A stretch of 64,000 nucleotides of DNA from Rhabdophis nuchalis (lineage: Eukaryota; Chordata; Lepidosauria; Squamata; Natricidae), in contig CM077643.1 in the NCBI GenBank assembly GCA_039707465.1, positions 68,743,105-68,807,104 on the forward strand, read 5' to 3'. Made by a program: the position numbers and the translations under genes. Of the stretch, positions 44,928 through 55,415 are shown piece by piece (within the stretch, counting starts at the first letter, position 1; each line of letters begins with the position of its first letter). The notes beneath the pieces were generated by a model. The model was given only the letters and a program-made list of their open reading frames with translations. It did no database searches and was not told where the DNA came from.

Positions 44928-45098
44928 TCCTTTCTTCCTTCCTTTTTTCCTTCCTTTCCTTTCCTTCCCGTTGGGTCACTGGCAGCGGCGGGCCAGATTT
45001 ACTTCCAGGTACGCCAGTGGAATCCCCTCTCACCGGTTCTCTAAATTTCACCAACTGGTTCTCGCGAGTAGGTGCGAACCTGCAGAAACCCACCACTG
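44660..45098. mobile_element. hAT-type MITE carrying a (TTTC)n tract
   Basis: The left end CAGGGATGGGTTTCAAA and inverted right end CAGTGGTGGGTTTCTGC are flanked by exact AACCTGAA (44652-44659, 45099-45106). The left part contains 'tcatttaacaacgctcttgc' and 'ttttgggctcaattgtgatg', a block also found inverted inside the 37720 element. Confidence 0.93.
44836..44968. repeat. (TTTC)n then (TTCC)n microsatellite
   Basis: About 23 TTTC units (to about 44929) are followed by imperfect TTCC units, inside the hAT MITE. Confidence 0.95.
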
Positions 45099-45106
45099 AA
45101 CCTGAA

Positions 45107-45437
45107 CTATGATTTAATGTTTCATAGCAATATTAAAAGAATAAATTAAAAAAAGAACACAAATATTCTTCATTTCTACCTTTTCTTCATGTAGGTATGT
45201 CAACCACTATTTCAGAAGGTCAGGTTTAGATTTAACTGCTGATTTAGAAAGCAAGGCTTCCACTGATGTAAAAACAAAAATATGGAGATGGTTTCGTGAT
45301 TAAAACAACACTTGTGTACTATTCTAGATGTCCAAGCATTGGCCTTGAAATATTACGTAGATTGCAAAATACTAATCTTCAGTCTCCTGATATCCCTGCA
45401 ATAAATGGGTCTACACACCATGTGTCTTCTGTTTCAG
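45107..45437. other. Non-coding stretch, nothing recognised
   Basis: Short AT-rich interval between two DNA elements. Confidence 0.5.
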
Positions 45438-45829
45438 TATACCTAGCTCTTGACTTAGAAACACAACTGAGTCCAAAATTTCTATTGCTAAGTGAGATAG
45501 TTATTACATGAGTCTTGCCCCATTTTAACTTTTCTTGTCACAATTGTTAAGTGAATCACTGAAGTTGAAAGTTAGTAACACGGTCGTTAAGTGAATCTAG
45601 ATTCCCCATTGACTTTGCTTGTCAGGTCACAAAAGATGATCACATGTTCCCAAACAGTGAACCATCATAAATATGAAGCAGTTGCCAAGCATCCAAATTT
45701 TGCTTATATGGCCATGGAGATGTTGCAACAGTTTTAAGTGTAAAAACGATCATAAATAACTTTTTTCAATGACATTGGAACTTTGAATGTCATTAAATCA
45801 ACTGTTGTAAGTCAAGGATTACCTGTAAT
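45438..45829. mobile_element. Tc1/mariner-like MITE (family uncertain)
   Basis: The left end TACCTAGCTCTTGACTTA and inverted right end TACAGGTAATCCTTGACTTA are about 20-bp imperfect termini that start at a TA. The body has 'aattgttaagtgaatcac' and 'tgatcacatgttcccaa' blocks typical of a very common squamate repeat. No transposase is present. A TA duplication would fit Tc1/mariner but cannot be proven from one copy. Confidence 0.65.
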
Positions 45830-45835
45830 TAGAAT

Positions 45836-48661
45836 TTGAATGTACAATTGGTACCAAAGTATTTTGGAGTCCCTTATACTGCTATAATATATACCCTCAT
45901 TAGTGACCTTGTGTCAGAGGGGGAGCCGGACCTGGTAGGGATTGCGGAGACCTGGTTGGGCCACGAGGGAGGTCATCCCCTCGTTGAAATGTGCCCACCA
46001 GGCTACCGCGCATTTCATCAGCCGCGGGCCCTAGGCAGGGGTGGTGGGGTAGTGGTCATTATTAAGGAAGGCCTGGAGCCGAGAGAGACCATTGTGCCTC
46101 AGACCTCCGGCTGTGAGTCCCTATGCATGAAGTGGGGCCTTGGGAGGCAGTTGGGCTTGCTGGTTGTATACCTGGCTCCCCGCTATGTAGCAGCAGCCCT
46201 GCCCGAGCTCCTGGAGGTGATCGCTACGGTGGCAGTGGAGACCCCCAGACTCATAGTCATGGGGGACTTTAATCTGCCATCGTTGGGCGAATCATCCGTG
46301 GTAGCTCGGGAGTTCATGGCTTCCATGACGGCCATGGACCTGACCCAAGTAATTCAAGGCCCCACCCATGAGGGTGGACATACGCCGGACCTCATCTTCG
46401 TCTCGGGCCAATGGAAGAGTGATCTGGGTATAGGGGACATAGTCATCACACCCTTGTCATGGTCAGACCACTCACTTCTCCGACTCGACTTTCCGACCGC
46501 TGCTCCCCTCCGCTGGGAGGCGGAACCAGAGTTACCAATCTGGTACCGCCCCAGGCGCTTGATGGACCCGGATGGGTTCCAGACAGCGCTTGGGCCATTT
46601 CCTGTATCCCTGACCTGCGCCCCGATGGAGGACCTCACGGCCGCATGGAATAGTGCGGCCGTGGGAGCCTTAGATCGGGTCGCGCCCTTGCGGCCTCTCT
46701 CGCGGTGGCGAACCACCCTGGCTCCTTGGTTTACTGAGGGGCTGCGGGTGATGAAACGCCGCAAGAGATGCCTAGAGAGAAGATGGAGGGCTAGCCGCTC
46801 TGAATCTGACCGGACACAGGTAAGAGCCCATTTACGGACTTACATTGTGGCGCTGAGGGTGGTCAAACGTCATCATTGTGCCACCCTCATAGCATCCGCA
46901 GAAAACCGCCCTGCCGCCCTGTTTAGGGTGACCCGTTCCCTCCTTCAACAGAGGGAGCGGGAAGCCCCGCTACAGGGTAGAGCAGAGGAATTTGTGATTT
47001 TTCTGCAGGAGAAAACCGCCCAGATACAGAGTGAGCTAGCCCCCATTCATGGCCCAGTGGGATGCCACGAGAGAGATCTTGTTTGGGAGGAGTTTGACCC
47101 CGTTACTTCCGAGGATATGGACAGGCTACGTGGGCGACTGCGAGCCACCACATGTTCATTGGACCCGTGCCCCTCCTGGCTTGTACTGGCATCCTGGGAG
47201 GTGACACGAGGCTGGCTCCAAGAGGTTATCAACGCATCCTTGAGTGAGGGTTCCTTGCCTGCCTCCCTAAAAGAGGCTATGGTGAGGCCCCTCCTCAAGA
47301 AGCCCTCTTTGGACCCAGCTCTTTTGAACAACTACCGTCCAGTCTCCAACCTTCCCTTCTTGGCGAAGGTTGTTGAGAGTGTGGTGGCACAACAGTTTCC
47401 CCGTCACCTGGAGGAAGTTGACTATCTAGATCCGCGCCAGTCCGGCTTTCGGCCCGGGCATAGCACCGAGACGGCATTGGTCGCGTTGGTAGATGATCTC
47501 TGGAGGGCCAGAGATGGGGGATGTTCCTCCATCCTGGTCCTATTAGACCTCTCGGCGGCTTTCGATACCATCGACCATGGTATCCTATTGCATCGGCTGG
47601 GGGGGTTGGGGGTGGGAGGCACCGTTTTACGGTGGTTCTCCTCCTACCTCTCTGGCCGATCGCAATTTGTGCGGGCAGGAGAGCAGAGGTCGACCCCGAG
47701 ACCCCTCACATGCGGGGTGCCTCAGGGGTCGGTCCTCTCGCCTCTCCTGTTTAATGCATACATGAAGCCGCTGGGTGAGATCATCCGTGGTTTTGGGGTA
47801 GAATACCATCTGTACGCTGATGACACCCAGTTGTACATATCTACCCCAAACCACCCCAACGATGCCGTAGCGGTGATGTGCCAGTGCCTGGAAGCCGTGC
47901 GGATCTGGATGGGAAGTAACGGACTTAGGCTCAACCCGACCAAGACCGAGTGGCTGTGGTTTCCGGCTGCCCGATTCAACCAGCTTTCTCCAACGCTGGC
48001 CATAGGGGGCGAACATCTTGCCCCTGTGGATGGGGCGCGCAATTTGGGTGTCCTCCTGGATACCCGGCTGTCTATGGAAGAGCAAGTGACAGCCGTGGCC
48101 AGGAGGGCGTTTTACCAGGTTCGCCTGGTTCGCCAATTGCGCCCCCTATTGGATCGGGACGCCCTTCGCACAGTCACTCATGCCCTCGTGACATCCCGAC
48201 TGGACTATTGTAACTCTCTCTACATGGGGCTCCCCTTGAGGTGCACCCGGAGGCTTCAGTTAGTTCAGAATGCAGCCGCGCGAGCAATTATGGGCACCTC
48301 TAGGTTTGCCCACGTAACACCGCTCTTGCGCGAGCTGCACTGGCTACCTGTCGTCTTCCGGGTGCGCTTCAAGGTGTTAATTATCATCTTCAAAGCGCTC
48401 CATGGCTCGGGACCTAGCTATCTGCGAGATCGGATCCTGCCCCACACATCCTCACGACCGATTCGCTCCCACAGAGAGGGGCTTCTCCGGGTGCCGTCCA
48501 CTAGACTTTGTCAGCGGGCGACGCCCAGGGGAAGGGCGCTCTCTGTGGCGGGCCCGGCCCTCTGGAACGACCTTCCCCCTGATATTAGGACGACCACTGA
48601 CCTCCGCTCCTTCCGTGTAAAATTGAAGACCTATCTCTTTCGACTGGCCGGCCTTGAATAG
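45836..48661 (+). CDS. L2 endonuclease / reverse transcriptase (N terminus missing)
   Basis: This open frame of 941 codons encodes an APE-type endonuclease, which nicks the target, and an RT, which copies L2 RNA at the nick. The first 20 or so residues come from flanking DNA, so the ATG is not the native start; L2 homology begins near LISDLVSEGEPDLVGIAETW. Endonuclease motifs are MGDFN (142-146) and SDHSLL (210-215). RT motifs are SGFRPGHST (536-544), LDLSAAFDTID (570-580), GVPQGSVLSPLLF (627-639), YADD (660-663) and LGVLLDTRLS (about 737-746). The final block ends LKTYLFRLAGLE. The catalytic residues visible are intact, but the endonuclease strand that normally precedes AETW is lost, so the protein is probably inactive. 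Confidence 0.92.
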   Translation: MNVQLVPKYFGVPYTAIIYTLISDLVSEGEPDLVGIAETWLGHEGGHPLVEMCPPGYRAFHQPRALGRGGGVVVIIKEGLEPRETIVPQTSGCESLCMKWGLGRQLGLLVVYLAPRYVAAALPELLEVIATVAVETPRLIVMGDFNLPSLGESSVVAREFMASMTAMDLTQVIQGPTHEGGHTPDLIFVSGQWKSDLGIGDIVITPLSWSDHSLLRLDFPTAAPLRWEAEPELPIWYRPRRLMDPDGFQTALGPFPVSLTCAPMEDLTAAWNSAAVGALDRVAPLRPLSRWRTTLAPWFTEGLRVMKRRKRCLERRWRASRSESDRTQVRAHLRTYIVALRVVKRHHCATLIASAENRPAALFRVTRSLLQQREREAPLQGRAEEFVIFLQEKTAQIQSELAPIHGPVGCHERDLVWEEFDPVTSEDMDRLRGRLRATTCSLDPCPSWLVLASWEVTRGWLQEVINASLSEGSLPASLKEAMVRPLLKKPSLDPALLNNYRPVSNLPFLAKVVESVVAQQFPRHLEEVDYLDPRQSGFRPGHSTETALVALVDDLWRARDGGCSSILVLLDLSAAFDTIDHGILLHRLGGLGVGGTVLRWFSSYLSGRSQFVRAGEQRSTPRPLTCGVPQGSVLSPLLFNAYMKPLGEIIRGFGVEYHLYADDTQLYISTPNHPNDAVAVMCQCLEAVRIWMGSNGLRLNPTKTEWLWFPAARFNQLSPTLAIGGEHLAPVDGARNLGVLLDTRLSMEEQVTAVARRAFYQVRLVRQLRPLLDRDALRTVTHALVTSRLDYCNSLYMGLPLRCTRRLQLVQNAAARAIMGTSRFAHVTPLLRELHWLPVVFRVRFKVLIIIFKALHGSGPSYLRDRILPHTSSRPIRSHREGLLRVPSTRLCQRATPRGRALSVAGPALWNDLPPDIRTTTDLRSFRVKLKTYLFRLAGLE

Positions 48662-48863
48662 TTCTCTCTGTCTATTGACTCCAAATTTTAGTGGGTTCTT
48701 AATTTTATATTTTTAGCACGGGTAAATATTATTTAATTCTATTTTAATGTATGTATGCTGTATTTATTGTATATTGTTTTTAGCTTTGCCTGTGCACCGC
48801 CCCGGGTCCCTGTGGGGAGAGGGTGCGGTTAATAAATTTCAATTTCAATTTCAATTTCAATAA
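45890..48863 (+). mobile_element. Nearly complete L2-clade LINE (copy 7)
   Basis: About 3 kb runs from within the endonuclease domain to the L2 3' end ('gtgcaccgccccgggtccc', 'gagagggtgcggttaataaa'). It finishes in an unusual tail of four TTTCAA units instead of the ATT tail of copies 2-5. Only the 5' leader and roughly the first 20 endonuclease residues are missing. The long frame is open, so this is the youngest L2 here. Confidence 0.9.
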
Positions 48864-50023
48864 TATTTTTTTAAAAAAACCATGATGAAATTTAATTTTG
48901 TGCTTTGAAAATTAAACAAGCTGGAAACTGATAAAGAGAGGAAGAATTCACAAAAAGAATTCATAAGAAAGGAAGAATAGGTTAAAAGTGAATTTACTTA
49001 GAAATGCCCATGTGCTGCTTTTAAAAAACCCAATTTCCCCCTTACACATGATTTTAACTCCCCCCCAAAAGGGTGTGAAGTCATGATTTAGATGTAATTT
49101 AAAAACTACATTCAGTTTCTGTAATCCTCCCATTAAAAGTAAATGCCCTGCAGTATGTATCAACAAGTAACCCTGAGAATGAAAAGAAAAGATAATTGAT
49201 ATACTGACATGCATTGCTTTTAGCTTCTTCTTCTGGTGTGTTTTATGTCTGATAACCTGTTGTGCAGACAAATATCACAAAATTCTATTTTTTGGAATGT
49301 ATTGATTCTTACTTCTTATCTGAACTATTTTCCTGTTTCCTTTCAGGGGACTTTCAGAGGCTTCATCTAAAAAGAAGAAAAGTGGAAAATGAGTGAAATG
49401 ATCTGTTCCCAGAGATTATTTACATGTTATCTTTAAAGAGAACTGCCCTTTTATCAGGACACGGAAATGTATCCATAGAATTTGTTAATAATATATTTTC
49501 TGAAAAACAAATATGAAATTGATAGGAAAGAGTAAGTTTTCCCTCTATCCCAGCCAGATGTTTTACAGAGTAAAACTATAGTGTTTGAACCTGTACTCAT
49601 GGGTATTGCTCTGATTCACAATAGAAAAATCAGACTGCCTTAGGCAGGAAAAAAAAAAAGAAACAATAAGAAATACTGTACCAAATAAATAAAGGACCAA
49701 CTATTGGTATGCTGTATGTGACCATATACTCATTCAGTGCCTGCCTCAATGTCAAGTTACAAGGAGGGGGAAGGTAAAGTTCACTGTATTGGAGATACCT
49801 GCAATTCAAGACATTTCAATTTCCACATAGTCTCTTTGGGAAACACCTATGACTATAGACAAAATGTGACAGTTTCAAATAGTTTCTATATTTGAGTTTT
49901 TTAAGGTTTTTCTGTTTTCAACCTTCAATGTTTATATTTATTATTGACATTTATTGCATGTCTACTAATAACTAGCAGTTCAAAAGCATGTAAATGCGAG
50001 CACATTAATGGATACCATTTTGT
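48864..50023. other. Non-coding stretch containing a possible terminal exon
   Basis: Apart from the candidate exon at 49347-49392 and an A12 run near 49650 I recognise nothing here. Confidence 0.4.
49347..49392 (+). other. Possible terminal coding exon (weak)
   Basis: A strong-looking acceptor (tttcctgtttcctttcag, 49329-49346) is followed by an open stretch encoding GLSEASSKKKKSGK and a TGA at 49390-49392, with AATAAATAAA at about 49684-49693. A lysine-rich C terminus is plausible for a host gene. However, no upstream exon is seen in the window and I do not recognise the protein. Chance is a serious alternative. Confidence 0.2.
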
Positions 50024-50697
50024 CATTTCTCGCCTGGACTACTGCAACATGGGGCTTCCCTTGAGATGCACCCGGAGGCTCCAGTTAGTGCAGAATGCGG
50101 CCACGTGGGGGATCTTAGGAGTTTCAAAATACTCCCATATAACACCTCTCCTGCGCGAGTTACACTGGCTGCCTGTGGCCTTCTGGGTGCGTTTCAAGGT
50201 CTTAGTGACCATCTTTAAAGCGCTCCATGGCATCGGGCTGGGTTACTTGCAGGACCGCCTACTACCACATACCTCCATTCGACCTGTCCGCTCCCACAGG
50301 GAGAGCCTCCTTAGGGTGCTGTCCGCCAGACAATGCCAGCTGGTGACTCCCAGGGGAAGAGCCTTCTCTGTGGCAGGCCCCGCCCTCTGGAACGACCTGC
50401 CCCCAGACCTCTGTACAATCTCAGACCTTCACCTCTTCCGTCGGGCATTAAAAACACACTTCTTTCATATGGCCGGCCTGGCATAGCTGGTATAGCTATT
50501 TTATTATTTTAGTTTGGTTTTAATTAATGTTCTTAGCATGGGCCAAATTTTATTTAATTCTTGTTTTAACCATTGTTACTGTTTGTATTTATTTGTATTT
50601 TATATTTTTTTAGTTCCTGTGCACTGCCCTGAGTCCCATCTTGGGAGATAGGGTGGTATAGAAATCGAATAAATGAAATGAAAATGAAATGAAATGA
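50024..50697 (+). pseudogene. L2-clade LINE 3' end (copy 8, second subfamily)
   Basis: The frame to 50486 gives RLDYCN, then a deletion, MGLPLRCTRRLQLVQNAATW, LRELHWLPVAFWVRFKVL and a final KTHFFHMAGLA. The 3'UTR shows 'cctgtgcactgccctgagtc' and a tail of AATGA-like units (50669-50700). It shares the DLCTISDLHLF wording with copy 6. RT catalytic motifs are absent through 5' truncation. Confidence 0.85.
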
Positions 50698-50865
50698 AAT
50701 GGTGAAAAGGTAACAGCATTCTGTGTTCCTTTGGCATATAGCCATGTTGGCCACATGAACACAAAAAATGTCTTCTGACAATTCTGGCTCCCTCAGCCAA
50801 GAAACAGATGAGCACTGTGCCCTAGAATTGGACACAACTGGACAGGAAAATCTTTACCTTTATGA
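50698..50865 (+). mobile_element. SINE 3' portion directly joined to the L2 tail
   Basis: 'aaaaggtaacagcattctgt', 'cacatgaacacaaaaaatgt', 'gatgagcactgtgcccta' and a final 'aaatctttaccttta' form the 3' half of the SINE family at 32752-33048. The tRNA head is missing. The join to the L2 AATGA tail is immediate. Confidence 0.72.
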
Positions 50866-53800
50866 ATCTATCTCTCCCCCCCTCTCTCTGTAATATATAT
50901 ATATTATATAATTATATAATACATATACAGTATAATATAAACAGGGGTGAGTTCTGCCAGTCTCTTAGACACCACATAATAAAAAGGTGAGAAGGATCAC
51001 TATTTTAGCCTAAACCTTTCTGTATTTGCTTAGAAGTATGCTTTAACTTATGAACATTTTGCTCATCCAAGAATATACAAGATTGTGCTCCTGTTATATA
51101 GAAAAGACAGCTACCTCCCTAAAATATAACATCTGGAATCTTAGGGGAGGATACATATTTTGTTGGATAGAAAATATGAAAAGAGACGGGGAGCTTGAGA
51201 AAAGCTGAAGTGAAACCTACAGTTGAAGGGCCAAAAGTTCATCTTCCTTTCAAATTCCAAGTTCCTGTTTCTTATTACCTTTCTGGATGACTGTGACTGG
51301 ACCTCTGGTAACCTCTCTACTTAGGGTGCTCAGGAAAAGCTGCTCAGTGCATCAGACAGGAAACCCTTTCTCCTTGGCCCCCCTCCCTTTCGAAGTCTAA
51401 CAATGCCTCATAAAATATTAGATCACAGATTAAAACAGACGGACCTGAAAGTTCACAAAGCACAAGCCGCTTGCTATTCAAAACAATCGCAACCTACCAG
51501 AGACTAGAAAGGCAAAAGAGAAATACCAAAATAATGCTACCATTTTCAGGATACCGTTTGAGTAAAACAAAAAAGTGATTTTTAAGTATTTACTAGAAAT
51601 TATTAAGCCTGGCTGACTGGGAAACAGCAGCGAAAACATAAGTATTCAATAACTTGCATATCACTGATACGTTAAACATATAGTAATGACATTGTTTTTC
51701 AGCTTTATGGCCTTTCTCTCTTACGTATTATACATCTGTAAGTAGGATTACTTCTGCTTCTTATTTTTCTGAAAACTTTTAGTATTTTTATATGTTTTAT
51801 GTGTCTTTTTTTTTTTACAAAGTATAAAACAAAAAGCAGAGTAGCTGGTGATTGGTTTTCATAAAGGAAATCATGCTTACTTTGCAGGAAATGCTAAGCT
51901 TATAAAAATGAGATCAAGTAAAACCACAACAGAAACAATAAAATCAATTCTATCCAAATTCTGCGTGGGAATAAACTTGGAAAATTCAGTACATTGGATA
52001 TGGCAGGTGCATGATGGGCTGAACAACTGGTAGAATGAAATCTGGATGAAATGTGCTCAACTTGAAAGAAAAAAATGTACAAAAGCATATACTAGTAAAA
52101 CATAATTTAATACTATGAAAGAATAGATTCAACATTTTATTTGAATTCTTTTGGCATGTCTTTAAACATTGATAAATTATATATATTCTACAGGGTCATG
52201 TACTGAGGAAATTGAACTACTTTTTAAAAAAACAATAAACGAGGGATTGTTTAGCTTATAAAATACATTTATTGATTTATTTAATATTGATACTCTTGAT
52301 AATGATCAAGTCAAGTAAAATCTATGAAGTCAACAATTTTCTCAAGAAGTATTTTGGTACATGTTTCATACATCAGAGACATCTTTTTAATCTTACCTCA
52401 TAAGTCAGGGATCAGCAATGTTTGGTCTTTCAGAGGTCCAAGATTTCAATGCACATCATCCTCAACCCTTGGCAAAGTAGACCATTGAGGGAATTAAATT
52501 TTCATTATCTAAGTGGAGATTATAATGTCATTGGTGGCCATAATTTGAGTTTCTTATGCATTTGCATTATCCAATATTTATTGCAACTAGGTCTATTATT
52601 TACCAAAATTAGTTTGAAATCAAGATCTCATATGACCTTACCACTAAGACCCAGAAAACAAATAGATTAGAAGTGAAGCGCCCCAAATTTCATAAATTTT
52701 TTGCCTTCCTCTACCTTCCCCCTGCCTATCATAACTACATATCATTCTTGCTTTCCCCATCACTAAAGCTACCAATATACCAATGCCTTAAAGACTGAGA
52801 GACCCTACAAATCACAATTATCCAATATCCTTGATTAAAATTTTGCATATAAAAAGTCTCCCATCACTCATTCTCATTTGTGGGCCATCTCTCTGGTCAT
52901 CAGCTGTTTCCTTCACTACCCATTCTATAAGCACAAATTACACTGGGCTGTTAGGTATCTTTCGTCTTTCTATGACTCCAACAGTCTTACACAGCACATG
53001 ACACCATACCCTGCACTAGGTCTCCATCAAACATGTTTACCAGCAACTACAAGTGCCCTATACCTTCTCCAAATCCTTTCCCCCCTCCCCAAACTCATAC
53101 ACAACAAAGGAATCTAGTGACAATTTGGGGGGGGGGGGTGTCTTACTATTGTATTTAGAAATGTCCTTTTCCCTGTTATCCTTCAAATGCCTTCTAAGTG
53201 GCAAGCCAGAAGTATGAAATCTCCTTGAAGAAGTTTTGATTTTCTTTCTCAGATGTGGTTTTTTTTTCTGTCAAGAAATGCTGTAAATTGACTATTGACT
53301 GTGTTCCATGCAAAACTTCACTGCTAGATTAAAAGTTCAATATAACTATGGAAACAAGGAAAAGGTTACAAAAAGCATTATGCATAAAACCTGAATCCTA
53401 GTCTTACAAGGTTGTGATTTGGAAAATATCATAAAAAACAGATGGAGATAAATTCCTGTGTAAATTATTTCATTTTCTTGTCTATCTTGGTACAGTAAAC
53501 CAGAATGGATCCTACCCTTTGGTATTGTTTTATGTACCTTCATCCAACTCACTAGAATAACCTGCATCAAAGGTCATTTTACTGAACTCTTGTATCTTTT
53601 CTCTCAAAAAGAATGTCAATGTACTTAGTACGAAGGGAGAGAGGACATATAGCCTTGATATATTTGAGCAATTGCTTATTTATCTTCAAAAATGGAATAA
53701 CCCTTGTTGTAACCTCCAACACTCTGTAGGATTGACCTCAAGGATTTTTTATTTTTTTGTGAGTAAGCTGGTACATCACGATCTTCATACTGATGCACAG

Positions 53801-53870
53801 TTTGATGGGTAAAAGAACATTTCTACTGCTAATTCTGTTTTGCACACTATCAACGCCTCTTCAATCTCTC

Positions 53871-53904
<34 letters not shown>

Positions 53905-54749
53905 AGTGTGTGTGTAGAAGTGTGTGTGCCTTGTACATTCTACCTTGGACTAAATACACAGTCAGAATTAAAAATGTGTTTTTCTTAAGCTTTCTTTTAT
54001 TCACTTTCATTCCTCCTTACAGAGCTGAAAAAAACATAGATGTTCAACATCAATAATAATTGTCCTGACTAACCAAAATCCAGAGTGTTCTGTATATTAA
54101 GGAAACTATTCTTTATATGAATCAATTTATCAAGATAGAAAAGTGGCAGCTTATTTATAACAAATCAGCAAATATAGGAATGCTTGACTGGCATTTTATT
54201 TAAATACTTTGCAGGACTCAATGTCGTTGTCCTATAGATCAGCCTAAATTTGGTCCGTGCCAATATCATGATTAATCTGTTTCATTGATTATTTGACAAA
54301 ACTATTGTTTTAGTAAATTGGTTTAATTGTTTAATAAATTATTATATTTCATTGTATTCATTGGCAATTTTAATTTTTATTGTATTGTGCTTTCTGAGGT
54401 TTGTCATAAAAAACAGCTAGAATGCTTTTAAAAAATAAATAAAAGTAAATAAATAAATAAATAAAGTATTCTCACTCGTGTATGCCATTATGATAAATGA
54501 AAGATAAGTAGATATTACATCCATCCATAAAATACGGTAAGTTATTAAATAAAGCATTTCTAAAGTTTATTTTGTGGTTTGGAACTCTGCTCTCTGCTTC
54601 TTCCTATTTTTTCATTCTTTTTGAAACAGGTAAATTCTTTTTTTGAAATTATCCCAACTGTGAAACATTGCTGTGTATACATTTTAATTGTTGGATTAAC
54701 AAAATGGGAAAAGTTTATGAAGCACCTCATAGATTTTGGCTAAATATGA
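50866..54749. other. Long non-coding stretch
   Basis: About 3.9 kb of mostly AT-rich DNA. It holds an AT-rich tract at 50893-50940, (TG)n at about 53873-53929, a G11 run at about 53128, and (AAAT)n near 54434-54467. A fragment at 52408-52480 ('cagggatcagcaatgtttgg') may be a decayed hAT end. No gene is recognised. Confidence 0.45.
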
Positions 54750-55252
54750 GTGATGAGGCATATTTTCCTGCGGAAAAATCAGGTGGAACAACGGCTGATG
54801 ATCTCTTTCTATCGGTCCATCATAGAAAGTGTCCTCACATATTGTATCACAGTGTGGTATGCTGGTTTAACAGTTGCGGAGAGGAAGGCACTACAGAGAG
54901 TGATCAATTCGGCACAAGAAACCATCGGTTGCCCTCTGACATCACTTGATAACATCGCCAGATCTCGCTGCTTTAGCAGAGCAAGGAAGATTCTCAAAGA
55001 TGATTCACACCCTGGTTGGTATCTCTTTGCCCTTCTACCATCAGGCAGAAGATATCAAAGTATAGCCAGCCGAACGAACAGGTTTAAAGATAGCTTCTAT
55101 CCATGGGCTGTGAGACTTTTAAATTCAACCGCAATCACTCCATGCACATGCTAGTTTTTTCTTTTTTCTTTTCTCTCTTTTTTGTTTCTGTTATAATTTT
55201 GCACCAGTGAAGTTAAAACCAATTTCATTGTAATTTTTACAATGACAATAAA
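54750..55252 (+). pseudogene. Rex1/Babar-like LINE 3' end
   Basis: The frame 54750-55154 encodes ISFYRSIIESVLTYCITVWY, then RKALQRVINSAQETIGCPLT, RARKILKDDSHPGWYLFALL and PSGRRYQSIASRTNRFKDSF. This block follows the RT in Rex1/Babar-type (CR1-superfamily) LINEs. The 3' end has 'ttacaatgacaataaa', then (ATT)n. The copy is 5'-truncated and lacks catalytic motifs, but the remaining frame is open over about 130 codons. Assignment to Rex1 and not another CR1-superfamily clade is from memory. Confidence 0.7.
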
Positions 55253-55310
<58 letters not shown>

Positions 55311-55317
55311 GTTGTTG

Positions 55318-55414
<97 letters not shown>
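55253..55414. repeat. (ATT)n microsatellite with a (GTT)4 interruption
   Basis: About 54 units abut the Rex1-like 3' end, with GTT variants at about 55310-55321. The poly-Ile and poly-Asn frames through it are artefacts. Confidence 0.97.

Positions 55415-55415
<1 letters not shown>

Noticed and set aside
50944..50965. hAT end 'caggggtgagttctgcc'
   Set aside because: Only one end is visible and no TSD could be paired.
52408..52480. hAT-like 'cagggatcagcaatg' repeat
   Set aside because: It is too decayed to define limits, and no second terminus was found.
53600..53880. Possible coding exons in AT-rich frames
   Set aside because: No convincing splice sites with an open frame of more than about 20 codons and no recognisable domain.
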